Below are positions 27,960 through 37,107 of a DNA stretch of 64,000 nucleotides, piece after piece; the stretch's first letter is position 1, and every line of letters begins with the position of its first letter. The notes under the pieces are model-generated. The model was not told where the DNA came from. It saw only the letters and a program-made list of their open reading frames with translations, and did no database searches. Position numbers and translations under genes: made by a program. Origin of the DNA: CAZBDV01 sp964490765 (GTDB lineage Bacteria; Cloacimonadota; Cloacimonadia; Cloacimonadales; JAJBBL01). The stretch lies in NCBI GenBank assembly GCA_964490765.1, contig CAZBDV010000004.1, forward strand, positions 1 to 64,000. Reading direction: 5' to 3'.

Positions 27960-28601
27960 CTATCTTCTGAGAAACAGGATCTCTTCTCCCTTGAAAAGAA
28001 TGATGCTTCTGCTGTTTCTTGACGGGAGTCTCCGGAAGAATATATAACCCGATTTTCTTGCTCCGGGGAAAATCTCTCCGTAATGAAAAGCATCATGCAT
28101 CAAATTGGCGCGAGCAGTCATCCTATCTCCAGTGATAGGTTCGAAGCTATCGGGGAATGGCCTGTACTTATCCCGCATGAAATCATTATAAAAAATTATA
28201 TCAGCAACCTCTGCCACTGTCATTGCCTCATACTGGTTCATCTCCTCATCAAGTAGATAGATATCTCCAGGCAGTATGGTGACCGGATGCTCTGAGGTAT
28301 TTCTGATTACCAGATGAAAGGTAGTAAAGAAATCGGAGATATTCTGCGGGTCTCTTGTCCAGAATCTCGGACTTATGGCAAAAGCGATATCTTCTGTTTC
28401 CAGTATAGCGTATTTATCGATTACAGTAATCCTATCTCCCGGCTGCGGGTAGTATCTGGTAGTACAACCTGTAAATAGCAGTGAGAAGAGAGCAATAATG
28501 AACATTATCAACAGAATGATAACAGAAGAGTAGAATCTTCTGTTACCATCTGTCAATATGTTCTGTTTCTCATCAAATGAGCCGGTATTATGTTTTATCA
28601 T
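27960..28601 (-). CDS. Membrane-anchored lipoprotein-like protein, unknown function
   Basis: 213 residues. A cytoplasmic leader of about 25 residues precedes a hydrophobic stretch ending 'LLFTGCTTRYY', probably a lipoprotein signal with Phe where Leu is usual. The remainder looks like a beta-sandwich ('FHLVIRNTSEHPVTILPGDI' is typical of DUF4352/Ig-like outer proteins). Its ATG lies inside the last codons of gyrA (14-base overlap), so it is cotranscribed and probably translationally coupled. I do not recognise a specific function. Confidence 0.65.
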   Translation of the reverse strand: MIKHNTGSFDEKQNILTDGNRRFYSSVIILLIMFIIALFSLLFTGCTTRYYPQPGDRITVIDKYAILETEDIAFAISPRFWTRDPQNISDFFTTFHLVIRNTSEHPVTILPGDIYLLDEEMNQYEAMTVAEVADIIFYNDFMRDKYRPFPDSFEPITGDRMTARANLMHDAFHYGEIFPGARKSGYIFFRRLPSRNSRSIILFKGEEILFLRR

Positions 28602-31188
28602 TCTTGTTATTATTATTGAATTCGAGTGTTACCTGTTGCTCGTTTGTTTCCTTGTTATCCTGCTTCTTCCCGGTTGTTTCTTTCCTTTCTTCAGCAGGTT
28701 TTTTCTCCTTTCCCTGAGTGGGTTGTTTCTCTGCTTCTATCGTACTGTCATCAGCATTGACCTCTTTATCAGAGACGATGCACGCTACGTCAAACACCTT
28801 ATCATTCTTCTTCAGGGAAACAAGTCTAACCCCCTGGGTGTTACGACCGATAACCTTCATCTCTTTGACAGAGTGTCGTAGAATCATCCCTTCTCTCGTT
28901 ACGATCATCAAATCGTCAGAGTCGATAACTTCCAGCAGACTTACCAGATAACCGTTTCTCGCTGATGTTTTGATAGTAATTACACCTTTAGTCCCACGAT
29001 TCTTTGTCGGGTAGGAGTCCGAACCGGTTCTTTTACCGTAACCATTTTCACAGATAGCCAGTAGGGTACCCTGTCGTTTGAGGACTACCATAGAAACTAC
29101 ATAATCATCCTCTCTCAGTCTGATACCCCTAACACCTTTGGAGTTTCTACTGACTGTTCTGACCTTTGATTCATTGAAGCGATTGGCGTAACCGTTCCTG
29201 GTTGCAAGGATAATGTCGTTTACACCTTCGGTAATCTGAGCATCTATCAGCTCATCACCTTCAGATAATTTGATGGCGATGATACCGGTAGAACGTGGTC
29301 GTGAATAGGCTTCAAGGGCAGTTTTCTTAATGGTGCCCTGCCTGGTGACCATTGTCAGATAATGTGGCTGCTGGAAATCACGGACAATTACATGAGCTTT
29401 CAGGCTATCACCCTTTACCATAGGGATAAGGTTCACTATTGCCTTACCTCTTGCCAGACGTCCTACCATCGGTATTTGATAGACTTTCAGCCAATAACAT
29501 TTGCCGAAGTTAGTGAAGAAAAGGATATAAGCATGAGTAGAGGCAACGAATATCTTCTCTACGAAATCATTATCCTTCATATTGGCACCAGAAAGTCCCT
29601 TGCCACCACGTCTTTGTTGTCTGTAGGTATCTATCGGTAATCTCTTTATATAACCTTCATGGGAAATAGTTACGACCATCTCTTCATCGGCAATAAGATC
29701 CTCGGTTTCCAGATCAGTTACATGATCGATAATCGTGGAACGGCGTTCATCTGCATATTTTTTCTTTATCTCTTTGACTTCGTCCTTGATGATCTTCATT
29801 CTCAAAGGCTCGTGTTCCAGAATCTCTTTCAGTCGCTTAACAGTCTTCAGTATCTCGTTGTACTCATCTTCGATCTTCTCTCTCTCTAGGCCGGTCAGTT
29901 TCTGTAATCTCATATCCAGAATCGCCTTAGCCTGTATCTCGGTCAGTTTGAAGTCTGTCTGTAGTCTTTCACTCGCTTCCTGCGTATTATTAGATGATTT
30001 TATAGTCTTGATTATCTCATCGATATTCTGCAGTGCAATTCTCAGACCTTCCAGTATGTGTAATCGTTTCTCTGCATTATCGAGTTCATGCTTAGTACGG
30101 CGAATAACTACCTCATGACGGAAGTTGATATACTGCTTTATCAATTCGGCGATATTGAGTACTCTGGGAATTCCGTCTACGAGAGTAAGATTGATAACTC
30201 CGAAAGACTCCTGAAGCTGAGAATATTTATACAGCTGGTTCAAAACGATCTGGGCATCTTCGTTTCTCTTGACTTCAATTACCAGACGCATTCCATCTCT
30301 TCCAGACTCGTCACGTATATCGCTTATCCCTTCGATCTTCTTATCTTTGACCAGATTAACTATCCTCTCGATCATGAGTGTTTTGTTTACCTGATAGGGT
30401 ATCTCTGATATTATGATCGATTCACCACCTGAAGATTTCTTCTCCACATCAGCTTTACCTCGAATCCTGATCTTTCCATAACCTGTCTGGAAATAACTAA
30501 TTATTCCGGCTCTACCGAGTATATAGCCTCCCGTCGGGAAGTCGGGACCTTTAATAAAATCCATTAATTCCAGCGGAGTCAAATCATTATTGTCTATCAT
30601 GGCTATTATACCATCACAAATCTCTCCGATATTATGCGGTGGCATATTGGTAGCCATACCGACAGCGATACCGGAGCAACCATTGACTAACAAGTTGGGA
30701 ATTCGGGTGGGAAATATAACCGGTTCTTCTCTTGTCTCATCATAGTTGGGGCGGAAATCGACAGTATCTTTATCCAAATCGGTCATCAAGTCGATAGCAA
30801 TTTTCTCTAATTTTGCTTCTGTATATCGCATTGCTGCTGGTGGATCTCCATCTATCGAACCAAAATTACCCTGTCCATTGATTACAGGATATCTCATATT
30901 CCAGGGTTGCGCAAGGCGCACAAGAGTAGGGTAAATAACCTGCTCACCGTGAGGGTGGTAATTACCTGATGTATCACCTGCTATCTTGGCACATTTCCTG
31001 AATCCTTTATCAGGAGTGAGGTTGAGCTCATTCATAGCATAGAGGATACGTCTTTGAGAAGGTTTCAGCCCATCACGAACATCAGGAAGAGCTCTTGATA
31101 CAATAACACTCATCGAGTATTCCAAGTATGCATTTTTCAGCTGGTCTTCAATCTCTATGTCAATAATTCTTGATCTGTCAACAGTCAT
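28588..31188 (-). CDS. gyrA: DNA gyrase subunit A
   Basis: 866 residues; GGAGG ahead of ATG. It carries the DNA-breaking tyrosine in 'PPAAMRYTEAKL' and the gyrase-specific GyrA box 'QRRGGKG', needed to wrap DNA and introduce negative supercoils, so it is gyrase rather than topoisomerase IV. The C-terminal beta-pinwheel repeats are followed by a ~50-residue Lys/Glu/Asn tail ending in an Asn run. 40 bases downstream of gyrB in the same operon. Confidence 0.96.
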   Translation of the reverse strand: MTVDRSRIIDIEIEDQLKNAYLEYSMSVIVSRALPDVRDGLKPSQRRILYAMNELNLTPDKGFRKCAKIAGDTSGNYHPHGEQVIYPTLVRLAQPWNMRYPVINGQGNFGSIDGDPPAAMRYTEAKLEKIAIDLMTDLDKDTVDFRPNYDETREEPVIFPTRIPNLLVNGCSGIAVGMATNMPPHNIGEICDGIIAMIDNNDLTPLELMDFIKGPDFPTGGYILGRAGIISYFQTGYGKIRIRGKADVEKKSSGGESIIISEIPYQVNKTLMIERIVNLVKDKKIEGISDIRDESGRDGMRLVIEVKRNEDAQIVLNQLYKYSQLQESFGVINLTLVDGIPRVLNIAELIKQYINFRHEVVIRRTKHELDNAEKRLHILEGLRIALQNIDEIIKTIKSSNNTQEASERLQTDFKLTEIQAKAILDMRLQKLTGLEREKIEDEYNEILKTVKRLKEILEHEPLRMKIIKDEVKEIKKKYADERRSTIIDHVTDLETEDLIADEEMVVTISHEGYIKRLPIDTYRQQRRGGKGLSGANMKDNDFVEKIFVASTHAYILFFTNFGKCYWLKVYQIPMVGRLARGKAIVNLIPMVKGDSLKAHVIVRDFQQPHYLTMVTRQGTIKKTALEAYSRPRSTGIIAIKLSEGDELIDAQITEGVNDIILATRNGYANRFNESKVRTVSRNSKGVRGIRLREDDYVVSMVVLKRQGTLLAICENGYGKRTGSDSYPTKNRGTKGVITIKTSARNGYLVSLLEVIDSDDLMIVTREGMILRHSVKEMKVIGRNTQGVRLVSLKKNDKVFDVACIVSDKEVNADDSTIEAEKQPTQGKEKKPAEERKETTGKKQDNKETNEQQVTLEFNNNNKNDKT

Positions 31189-31228
31189 TAAGCCTCCAAT
31201 TTATTCTCATTTCCTTTTTCCCGGTTTT

Positions 31229-33130
31229 TTAGATGAGGTCTAGATTCTGCACATAGTGTGCATTCTTCTGGATAAACTCTCTACGTGGTTGCACTTCATC
31301 GCCCATCAGGGTAGTAAACATTCTGTCCGCTTCGATTGCATCGTCGATCTTGACCGAAATCAGGATGCGGGTGTCAGGGTTGAGTGTAGTATCCCACAAC
31401 TGTTCGGGATTCATCTCACCAAGACCTTTGTATCTCTGGATAACAACCCCTTTTCTTTCTATTTCGGAAAGGATCTCGTCACGCTCTTTATCACTATAGG
31501 CATACTTTTTCATCTTTCCCTTACGGATCAGATAAAGGGGTGGCTTGGCAATATAGATATGTCCATTTTCAACCAGAGGCCGCATATAACGGAAGAAAAA
31601 AGTGAGGAGCAGAGTAGAAATATGTGCTCCGTCAACATCAGCATCGGCCATGATAATGATTCTGTGGTATCTCAGTCTGCTGATATCGAAATCATCACCA
31701 ATTCCAGCTCCAAGTGCCATTATTATGGGTTGAATCTTATCGTTATTGAGAACCCTGTCAATTCTTGCCTTTTCCGTATTGAGCATCTTACCCCATAATG
31801 GGAGAACAGCCTGAAAGGTTCTGTCACGACCCTGCTTGGCCGAGCCACCTGCAGAATCACCCTCAACCAGTAAAATCTCAGTTTTTTCCGGGTCACGGGA
31901 ACTACAGTCAGCCAGTTTACCGGGTAGATTACCACTCTCCAACACTGTCTTACGCCTGGTCAACTCACGTGCTTTCCTGGCGGCTTCTCGAGAACGGGCA
32001 CCGAGGATAGCTTTCATAGCAATACTTTTTGCCTCATTGGGATGTTCCTCGAAGTATTCCATCAATTTTTCACCCACAATCGAGTTTATAAGGCCATCCA
32101 CTTCAGAGTTTTGCAGCTTAGTCTTCGTCTGGCCCTCGAATTGAGGATTGGGCAGCTTAACACTGACAATTGCGGTCAGACCTTCCCTGATATCACTACC
32201 CTGCGGATTGATCTTCTCATTCTTCAGAAGATTGAGATTCTTTATATAGTTATTGACGGCTCTGGTCAAAGCAGTTTTGAAACCGCTGAGGTGGGTTCCA
32301 CCCTCTATCGTGTTTATATTATTGGCAAAACTAAGAATATTCTCCTGATAACTGTCATTATATTGTAGTGAGACTTCAAAAGCTATTCCTTCCTTCTCAC
32401 CGAAAATATAAACCGGATCTTTGAAGAGGTTTTTCTTTCCCTCGTTGAGGTATTTGACAAACGATACAATTCCGCCTTCGTACTGAAAATTATGGCGTTT
32501 TTCTGTCTTCTCTTCCCTCAATACTATTCTGATTCCCTTGTTGAGGAAGGCAAGTTCTCTCAGCCTTACAGCAAGATAATCGAAATTGAATTCGACAGTT
32601 TCGAAGATTGCAGGATCTGGTTTGAATGTTGTTGTCGTTCCAGTCTTGTTAGTCTGGCCAATAATTTCAACGTCCTTGGTCGGTATACCGCAAGAGTAAG
32701 TCTGATGATAGATATTACCATTCTTGAAAACCTTGACCTCCATGAAATCAGAGAGGGCGTTTACTACTGAAACACCAACACCGTGCAGACCACCGGAAAC
32801 CTTGTATGTTTTATGGTCGAATTTACCACCGGCATGCAAGACGGTCATTACTACCTGTAGAGCAGAAACATTCGATTCTTTGTGTATATCGACTGGTATA
32901 CCCCTACCATTATCTTCGATAGTTACTGAACCATCGCTGTTTAAACTGATTTCAATCTTATCGCAAAATCCGGCCAGAGCTTCATCGATACTATTGTCGA
33001 CAACCTCATAAACCAGATGGTGTAAACCTCTCTCTCCGATGCCACCGATGTACATTGTAGGTCGTTTACGGACTGCTTCCAGTCCTTTAAGGACCTTAAT
33101 ACTGGTTGCTGTGTAATCTTGTGCGCTCAT
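31229..33130 (-). CDS. gyrB: DNA gyrase subunit B
   Basis: 633 residues. GHKL ATPase: 'VYEVVDNSIDEALAG' with the Mg-binding Asn, 'IEDNGRGIPVD' and 'GGLHGVGVSVVNAL'. TOPRIM: 'LLVEGDSAGGSAKQGRDR' and 'IIMADADVDGAHIS'. The C-terminal 'RYKGLGEMNPEQLW' is standard. It supplies ATP hydrolysis for GyrA. Good ribosome site (AAGGAGC). Sits between the PASTA protein gene and gyrA. Confidence 0.97.
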   Translation of the reverse strand: MSAQDYTATSIKVLKGLEAVRKRPTMYIGGIGERGLHHLVYEVVDNSIDEALAGFCDKIEISLNSDGSVTIEDNGRGIPVDIHKESNVSALQVVMTVLHAGGKFDHKTYKVSGGLHGVGVSVVNALSDFMEVKVFKNGNIYHQTYSCGIPTKDVEIIGQTNKTGTTTTFKPDPAIFETVEFNFDYLAVRLRELAFLNKGIRIVLREEKTEKRHNFQYEGGIVSFVKYLNEGKKNLFKDPVYIFGEKEGIAFEVSLQYNDSYQENILSFANNINTIEGGTHLSGFKTALTRAVNNYIKNLNLLKNEKINPQGSDIREGLTAIVSVKLPNPQFEGQTKTKLQNSEVDGLINSIVGEKLMEYFEEHPNEAKSIAMKAILGARSREAARKARELTRRKTVLESGNLPGKLADCSSRDPEKTEILLVEGDSAGGSAKQGRDRTFQAVLPLWGKMLNTEKARIDRVLNNDKIQPIIMALGAGIGDDFDISRLRYHRIIIMADADVDGAHISTLLLTFFFRYMRPLVENGHIYIAKPPLYLIRKGKMKKYAYSDKERDEILSEIERKGVVIQRYKGLGEMNPEQLWDTTLNPDTRILISVKIDDAIEADRMFTTLMGDEVQPRREFIQKNAHYVQNLDLI

Positions 33131-33177
33131 AATAGCTCCTTCTTTTCTCCACTTGTATAAAATTATTTAGTAACATA

Positions 33178-33759
33178 CTATTCATCAATTCCCTCCAGAA
33201 TATCGCGATAGCGATCTCGCCGTTGAGATGCATCTGGTAAGTCACCCAGGCTGACGATGATATCGATCTTACTACCCCGGGGAACAAATTCGTCGGCAAT
33301 AGGCTGAGAATACATTATCCTGTCTCTGGCAACTTCATGGGAGTATCTATATATCTTCTCCCCGAGTTGAAGTCCAATATTCTCCAGCCTGATCTTGGCT
33401 TCTAATTCGGTGATATTTTCGAGATATGGTACCCTAACAAGCTCCGGTCCTTTACTTACAACAACCTCTACTGTCCGGTTGATCTTGGTTGTCTTATCAG
33501 CTTCAGGTGATTGGGAAATAATACTGTTCTGCGGGATATCATCATCATGACGCATATCGACCTGCTGAACATAAAGATCCAGTTCCATACAGGTCTTGCG
33601 TGCTACGTCAAAAGGTTGTCCAACAATATCAGGGACGGTAACCTCATTACCGGTCCCTACCACCAGAGTCAGTAGTATATTCACACCGAAGAAACCGACG
33701 ATAAAGAGTAATATCAATATTCCAATAGCGGCCAGCAATGCCTTTATCTTGACCATCAT
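33178..33759 (-). CDS. Membrane-anchored protein with two PASTA domains
   Basis: 193 residues: one N-terminal membrane segment (about 5-32), then two PASTA domains outside ('VTVPDIVGQPFDVARKTCME', about 40-110, and 'VRVPYLENITELEAKIRLEN', about 112-180) and a charged tail. PASTA domains bind peptidoglycan fragments or wall enzymes. No kinase or transpeptidase domain is attached, so it is a free PASTA protein, perhaps a scaffold. GGGGGAAG ribosome site lies in the end of rsmB; 3-base gap to rsmB. Confidence 0.88.
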   Translation of the reverse strand: MMVKIKALLAAIGILILLFIVGFFGVNILLTLVVGTGNEVTVPDIVGQPFDVARKTCMELDLYVQQVDMRHDDDIPQNSIISQSPEADKTTKINRTVEVVVSKGPELVRVPYLENITELEAKIRLENIGLQLGEKIYRYSHEVARDRIMYSQPIADEFVPRGSKIDIIVSLGDLPDASQRRDRYRDILEGIDE

Positions 33760-33762
33760 ACT

Positions 33763-35082
33763 TTAGTTCTTCCCCCTTTTATGCATTTTAGCTGCAAAGA
33801 CACCGTCTATCTTATCACGATGCGGAAGTGTCTTTAAGAAACCGTTCTGCAAGAATTTTTGCGAAATGATCTGCGGGTTTTTTATTAACTCAAAGTTCTT
33901 GTTCTTGCTCAAAAAACGTTCCACCTGCTCTTCATTCTCTGCTATATTCATTGTACAGGTGCTGTATACCAGATAACCACCTTCTTTAACAAACTGAGCT
34001 CCGTTATCGAGAGCGTTTTCCTGCAGCTTGAGGAGTGATTTCATATCCTGATTGAACTGCCAGCGTAGTTCGGCCTTCTTCTGTAAGACTCCCCATCCGG
34101 AACAGGGGACGTCAAGAATCACCCTGTCGTATGCTGGAGCTCTCGGACCGAATTTCAGGGCATCTTCAGTGACTATGATCATATTGTTGACCTGTAGTCT
34201 GTGAACTGCCTTTTTTATCTTTTTGCTTTTCTGTGGGAATTTATCAACCGCTACTACTTCACCGGTGTTATTCATCAACTCCGAGATATAGGTACACTTC
34301 CCGCCAGGTCCTGCGAACAGGTCGAGGATATTTTCATCTTCCTGCGGATCAAGTAACTCAACGATCATTGCTGATGAGGGGTCTTGTATGGAGAAATACC
34401 CCTCTTCAAACGATACATCGTTGAGTATACCCTGTCCATATTCTGTCAGGAATGTATTTGGTGAAGCTCCTGATTCTTCCAGATTCCAACCCTTGCGGGC
34501 AAAGTACTTCTTGAAGCGCTCTCTGTTGGTAGCCATTACATTGATTCGTAATGCGAGTTTAGGATTGCGGTTGAAGTAGATACAGAGCTCTTCAGTCTCC
34601 TCTTCTCCCCAGTATTCCAGCCATTTGTTGATCAATTCGAGGGGAAAGGAATACTTTAGTGACAATCTCTGTGCAATCTCTCCAGGATATTCTATCTCTG
34701 GTTGTCTGAGATAATTTCTGAGCAGGGCGTTTATGAAGTCGGCTACTCTTGAGTCAAACAGGTTTTTGGCCAGTTCTACAGTTTCATCTACTGCTGAATG
34801 GTCTGGCACAGAGCCGCAGTAGATAATTTGATACAGTCCGAGATAGAGCAAGCTCTTGATCTTCAAGTTGGTATGCTGATATTTCTCTCTATCGGTCAGT
34901 GTAGAAGCGAGATAATCAAGATTATGATGCATCTTGATTGTTCCCTTGACAAGATAAAAGAGAAAATTCCTGTCCTGGTCGTTCAGTTTTTTTACTTTCT
35001 GCTCCAGTAGCCTGTCGGAATGATGATGATCCTTCAGAACTTTGTAAATGATATTGTATGCTTCTCTTCTTAATAAATCCAC
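33763..35082 (-). CDS. rsmB: 16S rRNA (cytosine-967 C5) methyltransferase RsmB
   Basis: 439 residues with a GTG start at 35082, two bases past the ruvA stop. NusB-like RNA-binding domain (about 1-135) followed by a Rossmann methyltransferase: 'ILDLFAGPGGKCTYISELM' (SAM site), 'VILDVPCSGWGVLQKK' and 'YLVYSTCTMNIAENEEQV', which hold the two cysteines of m5C RNA methyltransferases. Target C967 is inferred from the NusB fusion. Confidence 0.92.
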   Translation of the reverse strand: MDLLRREAYNIIYKVLKDHHHSDRLLEQKVKKLNDQDRNFLFYLVKGTIKMHHNLDYLASTLTDREKYQHTNLKIKSLLYLGLYQIIYCGSVPDHSAVDETVELAKNLFDSRVADFINALLRNYLRQPEIEYPGEIAQRLSLKYSFPLELINKWLEYWGEEETEELCIYFNRNPKLALRINVMATNRERFKKYFARKGWNLEESGASPNTFLTEYGQGILNDVSFEEGYFSIQDPSSAMIVELLDPQEDENILDLFAGPGGKCTYISELMNNTGEVVAVDKFPQKSKKIKKAVHRLQVNNMIIVTEDALKFGPRAPAYDRVILDVPCSGWGVLQKKAELRWQFNQDMKSLLKLQENALDNGAQFVKEGGYLVYSTCTMNIAENEEQVERFLSKNKNFELIKNPQIISQKFLQNGFLKTLPHRDKIDGVFAAKMHKRGKN

Positions 35083-35084
35083 TA

Positions 35085-35711
35085 TTATCTCTGTTTTTTG
35101 CCTGTATAACGGTTTTTATATATATGTTGAATTGCCATTTTGATTAATTTCTCGGAAGAGTTAATTTCTTTTTCCTCTTTGATCAGTTCGTCAAGGGCAA
35201 AGCCAATATCGGGCTGCTTGTATCCGAGAGTTATCAGGGCTGTTTCTGCTTCTGAGATTAGTCTGTCTATTCCCGAAACCGAACTTTCTGCTAAAGAGAG
35301 AGCAGTAAGTGAGCCGAGTTTATCTTTTAATTCCAGAATAAGACGTTGCGCGGTTTTCTTACCCAATCCGGGGACTATTGTCAGTGCTTTGTCATTCTCT
35401 GTTCTGACAGATTTAACGAAACTGGCTACAGTTAATGCCGAAAGGACTGATAGAGCTATCTTGGGGCCTATTCCACTGATAGAAATTAGCAGTCGGAAGA
35501 GCTCTCTTTCTTCCGGAGAATGAAATCCGTAAAGTTTCATATCGTCTTCGCTTACTACAAGATGGATAAGAAGCCTCGATTCCTTCTCGAGAGGGCCGAG
35601 TTTCTCGTATGTACTGAGCGGAATATGGATTTCATAACCAATGCCCCCAGAGTCAATGACTACGGTCATTGGGTTTTTTTCGACCAGCTTACCTTTTATG
35701 TATGAGAACAT
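35085..35711 (-). CDS. ruvA: Holliday junction DNA helicase subunit RuvA
   Basis: 208 residues: OB domain ('MFSYIKGKLVEKNP', 'GGIGYEIHIPLSTYE'), tandem helix-hairpin-helix motifs ('LLISISGIGPKIALSVLSAL', 'IVPGLGKKTAQRLILELKDK') and a C-terminal UBA-like domain that contacts RuvB. It binds four-way junctions. Starts 2 bases after the ruvC stop. ruvB is not in the window. Confidence 0.95.
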   Translation of the reverse strand: MFSYIKGKLVEKNPMTVVIDSGGIGYEIHIPLSTYEKLGPLEKESRLLIHLVVSEDDMKLYGFHSPEERELFRLLISISGIGPKIALSVLSALTVASFVKSVRTENDKALTIVPGLGKKTAQRLILELKDKLGSLTALSLAESSVSGIDRLISEAETALITLGYKQPDIGFALDELIKEEKEINSSEKLIKMAIQHIYKNRYTGKKQR

Positions 35712-35713
35712 CT

Positions 35714-36193
35714 CTAATTCCTGAATCTCTCGTTATTATAGAGTGCATAGGCTACTGCCAGAGCATCTGCCGCATCTGTTACCAGATTATCAATCTTAAC
35801 ATTCAGCAGTTTGGGTAACATATACTGAACCTGTTGTTTAGAGGCATTACCGTTACCAGTTACAGCCTTTTTCACCGCCCTGGGAGAGTATTCCTGCAGA
35901 GGAACCTTCTCCTGAGCAACTGCCAGTAGTATTGCTCCCCTTACATGACCCAACGTCAAGGCTGATTGGAAGTTCTGACCATAAAAGATCGTCTCGATAC
36001 CGATTCTGTCCGGTTTGTTATCCTTTATTACTTCCTTAATCCTGTTGTAGATGATCTCTATCCTGTCGGCCAGGGTAGAAGCAGGGTTCAGCTTTATCAC
36101 GTCATAACCGACAGCTACAATCTTCCGCTTCTCTGTCTCTAATAACCCATAACCACAGATCCGGCTACCGGGGTCAATACCCAAGAATATCAA
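35714..36193 (-). CDS. ruvC: Crossover junction endonuclease RuvC
   Basis: 159 residues. Catalytic acids visible: Asp in 'FLGIDPGSRICGYG', Glu in 'IGIETIFYG' and the Asp pair in 'TDAADALAVAYAL'. It begins with TTG at 36193. An in-frame TAG lies only two codons upstream and no ATG or GTG is available before the first catalytic motif, so the TTG start is well supported. It resolves junctions bound by RuvAB. Confidence 0.94.
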   Translation of the reverse strand: MIFLGIDPGSRICGYGLLETEKRKIVAVGYDVIKLNPASTLADRIEIIYNRIKEVIKDNKPDRIGIETIFYGQNFQSALTLGHVRGAILLAVAQEKVPLQEYSPRAVKKAVTGNGNASKQQVQYMLPKLLNVKIDNLVTDAADALAVAYALYNNERFRN

Positions 36194-36241
36194 TCTTCTC
36201 TATTCCTTGACCTATCTAGAAGGGGTCTTTATAAATTATCA

Positions 36242-36988
36242 CTATTCGTTAGCCAATTTTTCCAGTATCGAATCTGAAATCTTATAATTGGCAAATACTT
36301 TCTGGACATCATCAAGATCTTCCAGCTTATCGATCAGTTTGAGTAGTTTCTCTGCTACATCATCTGCTTCTACTGTATTAGTCGGAAGGCGGGTCAACTC
36401 GACAGTTTTGACCTGAAATCCGTTCTTCTCCAGGTATCCAGAAACTGTATGCAGATCTGTCGGGCTGGTATAAATAGATAGTATTCCATCAGCAAATTCG
36501 GCATCTTCAGCGCCGGCATCAAGAGCGGCCATGATGGCATCATCTTCTGTCATCTCAGGCGCTTCTACCTCGATATACCCCTTCTGTTGGAATACCCAGG
36601 ATACAGCTCCGCTCTCAGCCATTGTGCCACCATACTTGGAAAATGTATGCCGGACTTCTGCCACTGTTCGCTTTTTGTTGTCGGTCATCACTTCGACCAA
36701 TATTGCTACTCCATTGTGTCCATACCCTTCGTAGGTGTATTCTTCGTAAGTAACACCCTCTATTTCACCCGTACCTCGTTTTATTGCCTTTTCTATATTG
36801 GCATTGGGCATATTAACACCCCTGGCTGCTGAAACTGCTGCTCTTAAACGGGGATTGGTATTGATATCACCTCCACTTCTGGCAGCGGTAATGATCTCTC
36901 TCGTATAACGGGTGAAGAGTTTACCACGCTTGGCATCGGCTGCACTCTTCTTATGCTTTATCGTGCTCCATTTATTATGTCCTGACAT
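36242..36988 (-). CDS. yebC: YebC/PmpR-family protein
   Basis: 248 residues, full family length, with the diagnostic 'MSGHNKWSTIKHKKSAADAK' start and 'KRGTGE', 'YEGYGHNGVAILVEVMTDNK' segments. Long annotated as a transcriptional regulator; recent work links the family to ribosomes stalled at proline-rich sequences. It heads the yebC-ruvC-ruvA-rsmB cluster, a common bacterial order. Ribosome site AGGAG. Confidence 0.95.
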   Translation of the reverse strand: MSGHNKWSTIKHKKSAADAKRGKLFTRYTREIITAARSGGDINTNPRLRAAVSAARGVNMPNANIEKAIKRGTGEIEGVTYEEYTYEGYGHNGVAILVEVMTDNKKRTVAEVRHTFSKYGGTMAESGAVSWVFQQKGYIEVEAPEMTEDDAIMAALDAGAEDAEFADGILSIYTSPTDLHTVSGYLEKNGFQVKTVELTRLPTNTVEADDVAEKLLKLIDKLEDLDDVQKVFANYKISDSILEKLANE

Positions 36989-37107
36989 ATTCTCCTGGTC
37001 TCCTTACTGATCAATGCTCGATTTTCCTGTTCCAGCGAAACTTTCCCAATGATCAGGAGTGTTAAAGTTCCTCTGGTCTAACCTCGCCTCTGAACAAACA
37101 TCGTTTA

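Noticed and set aside
28558..33011. Plus-strand frames over gyrA and gyrB, up to 180 codons
   Set aside because: Shadows of highly conserved genes; compositionally odd products with no domain.
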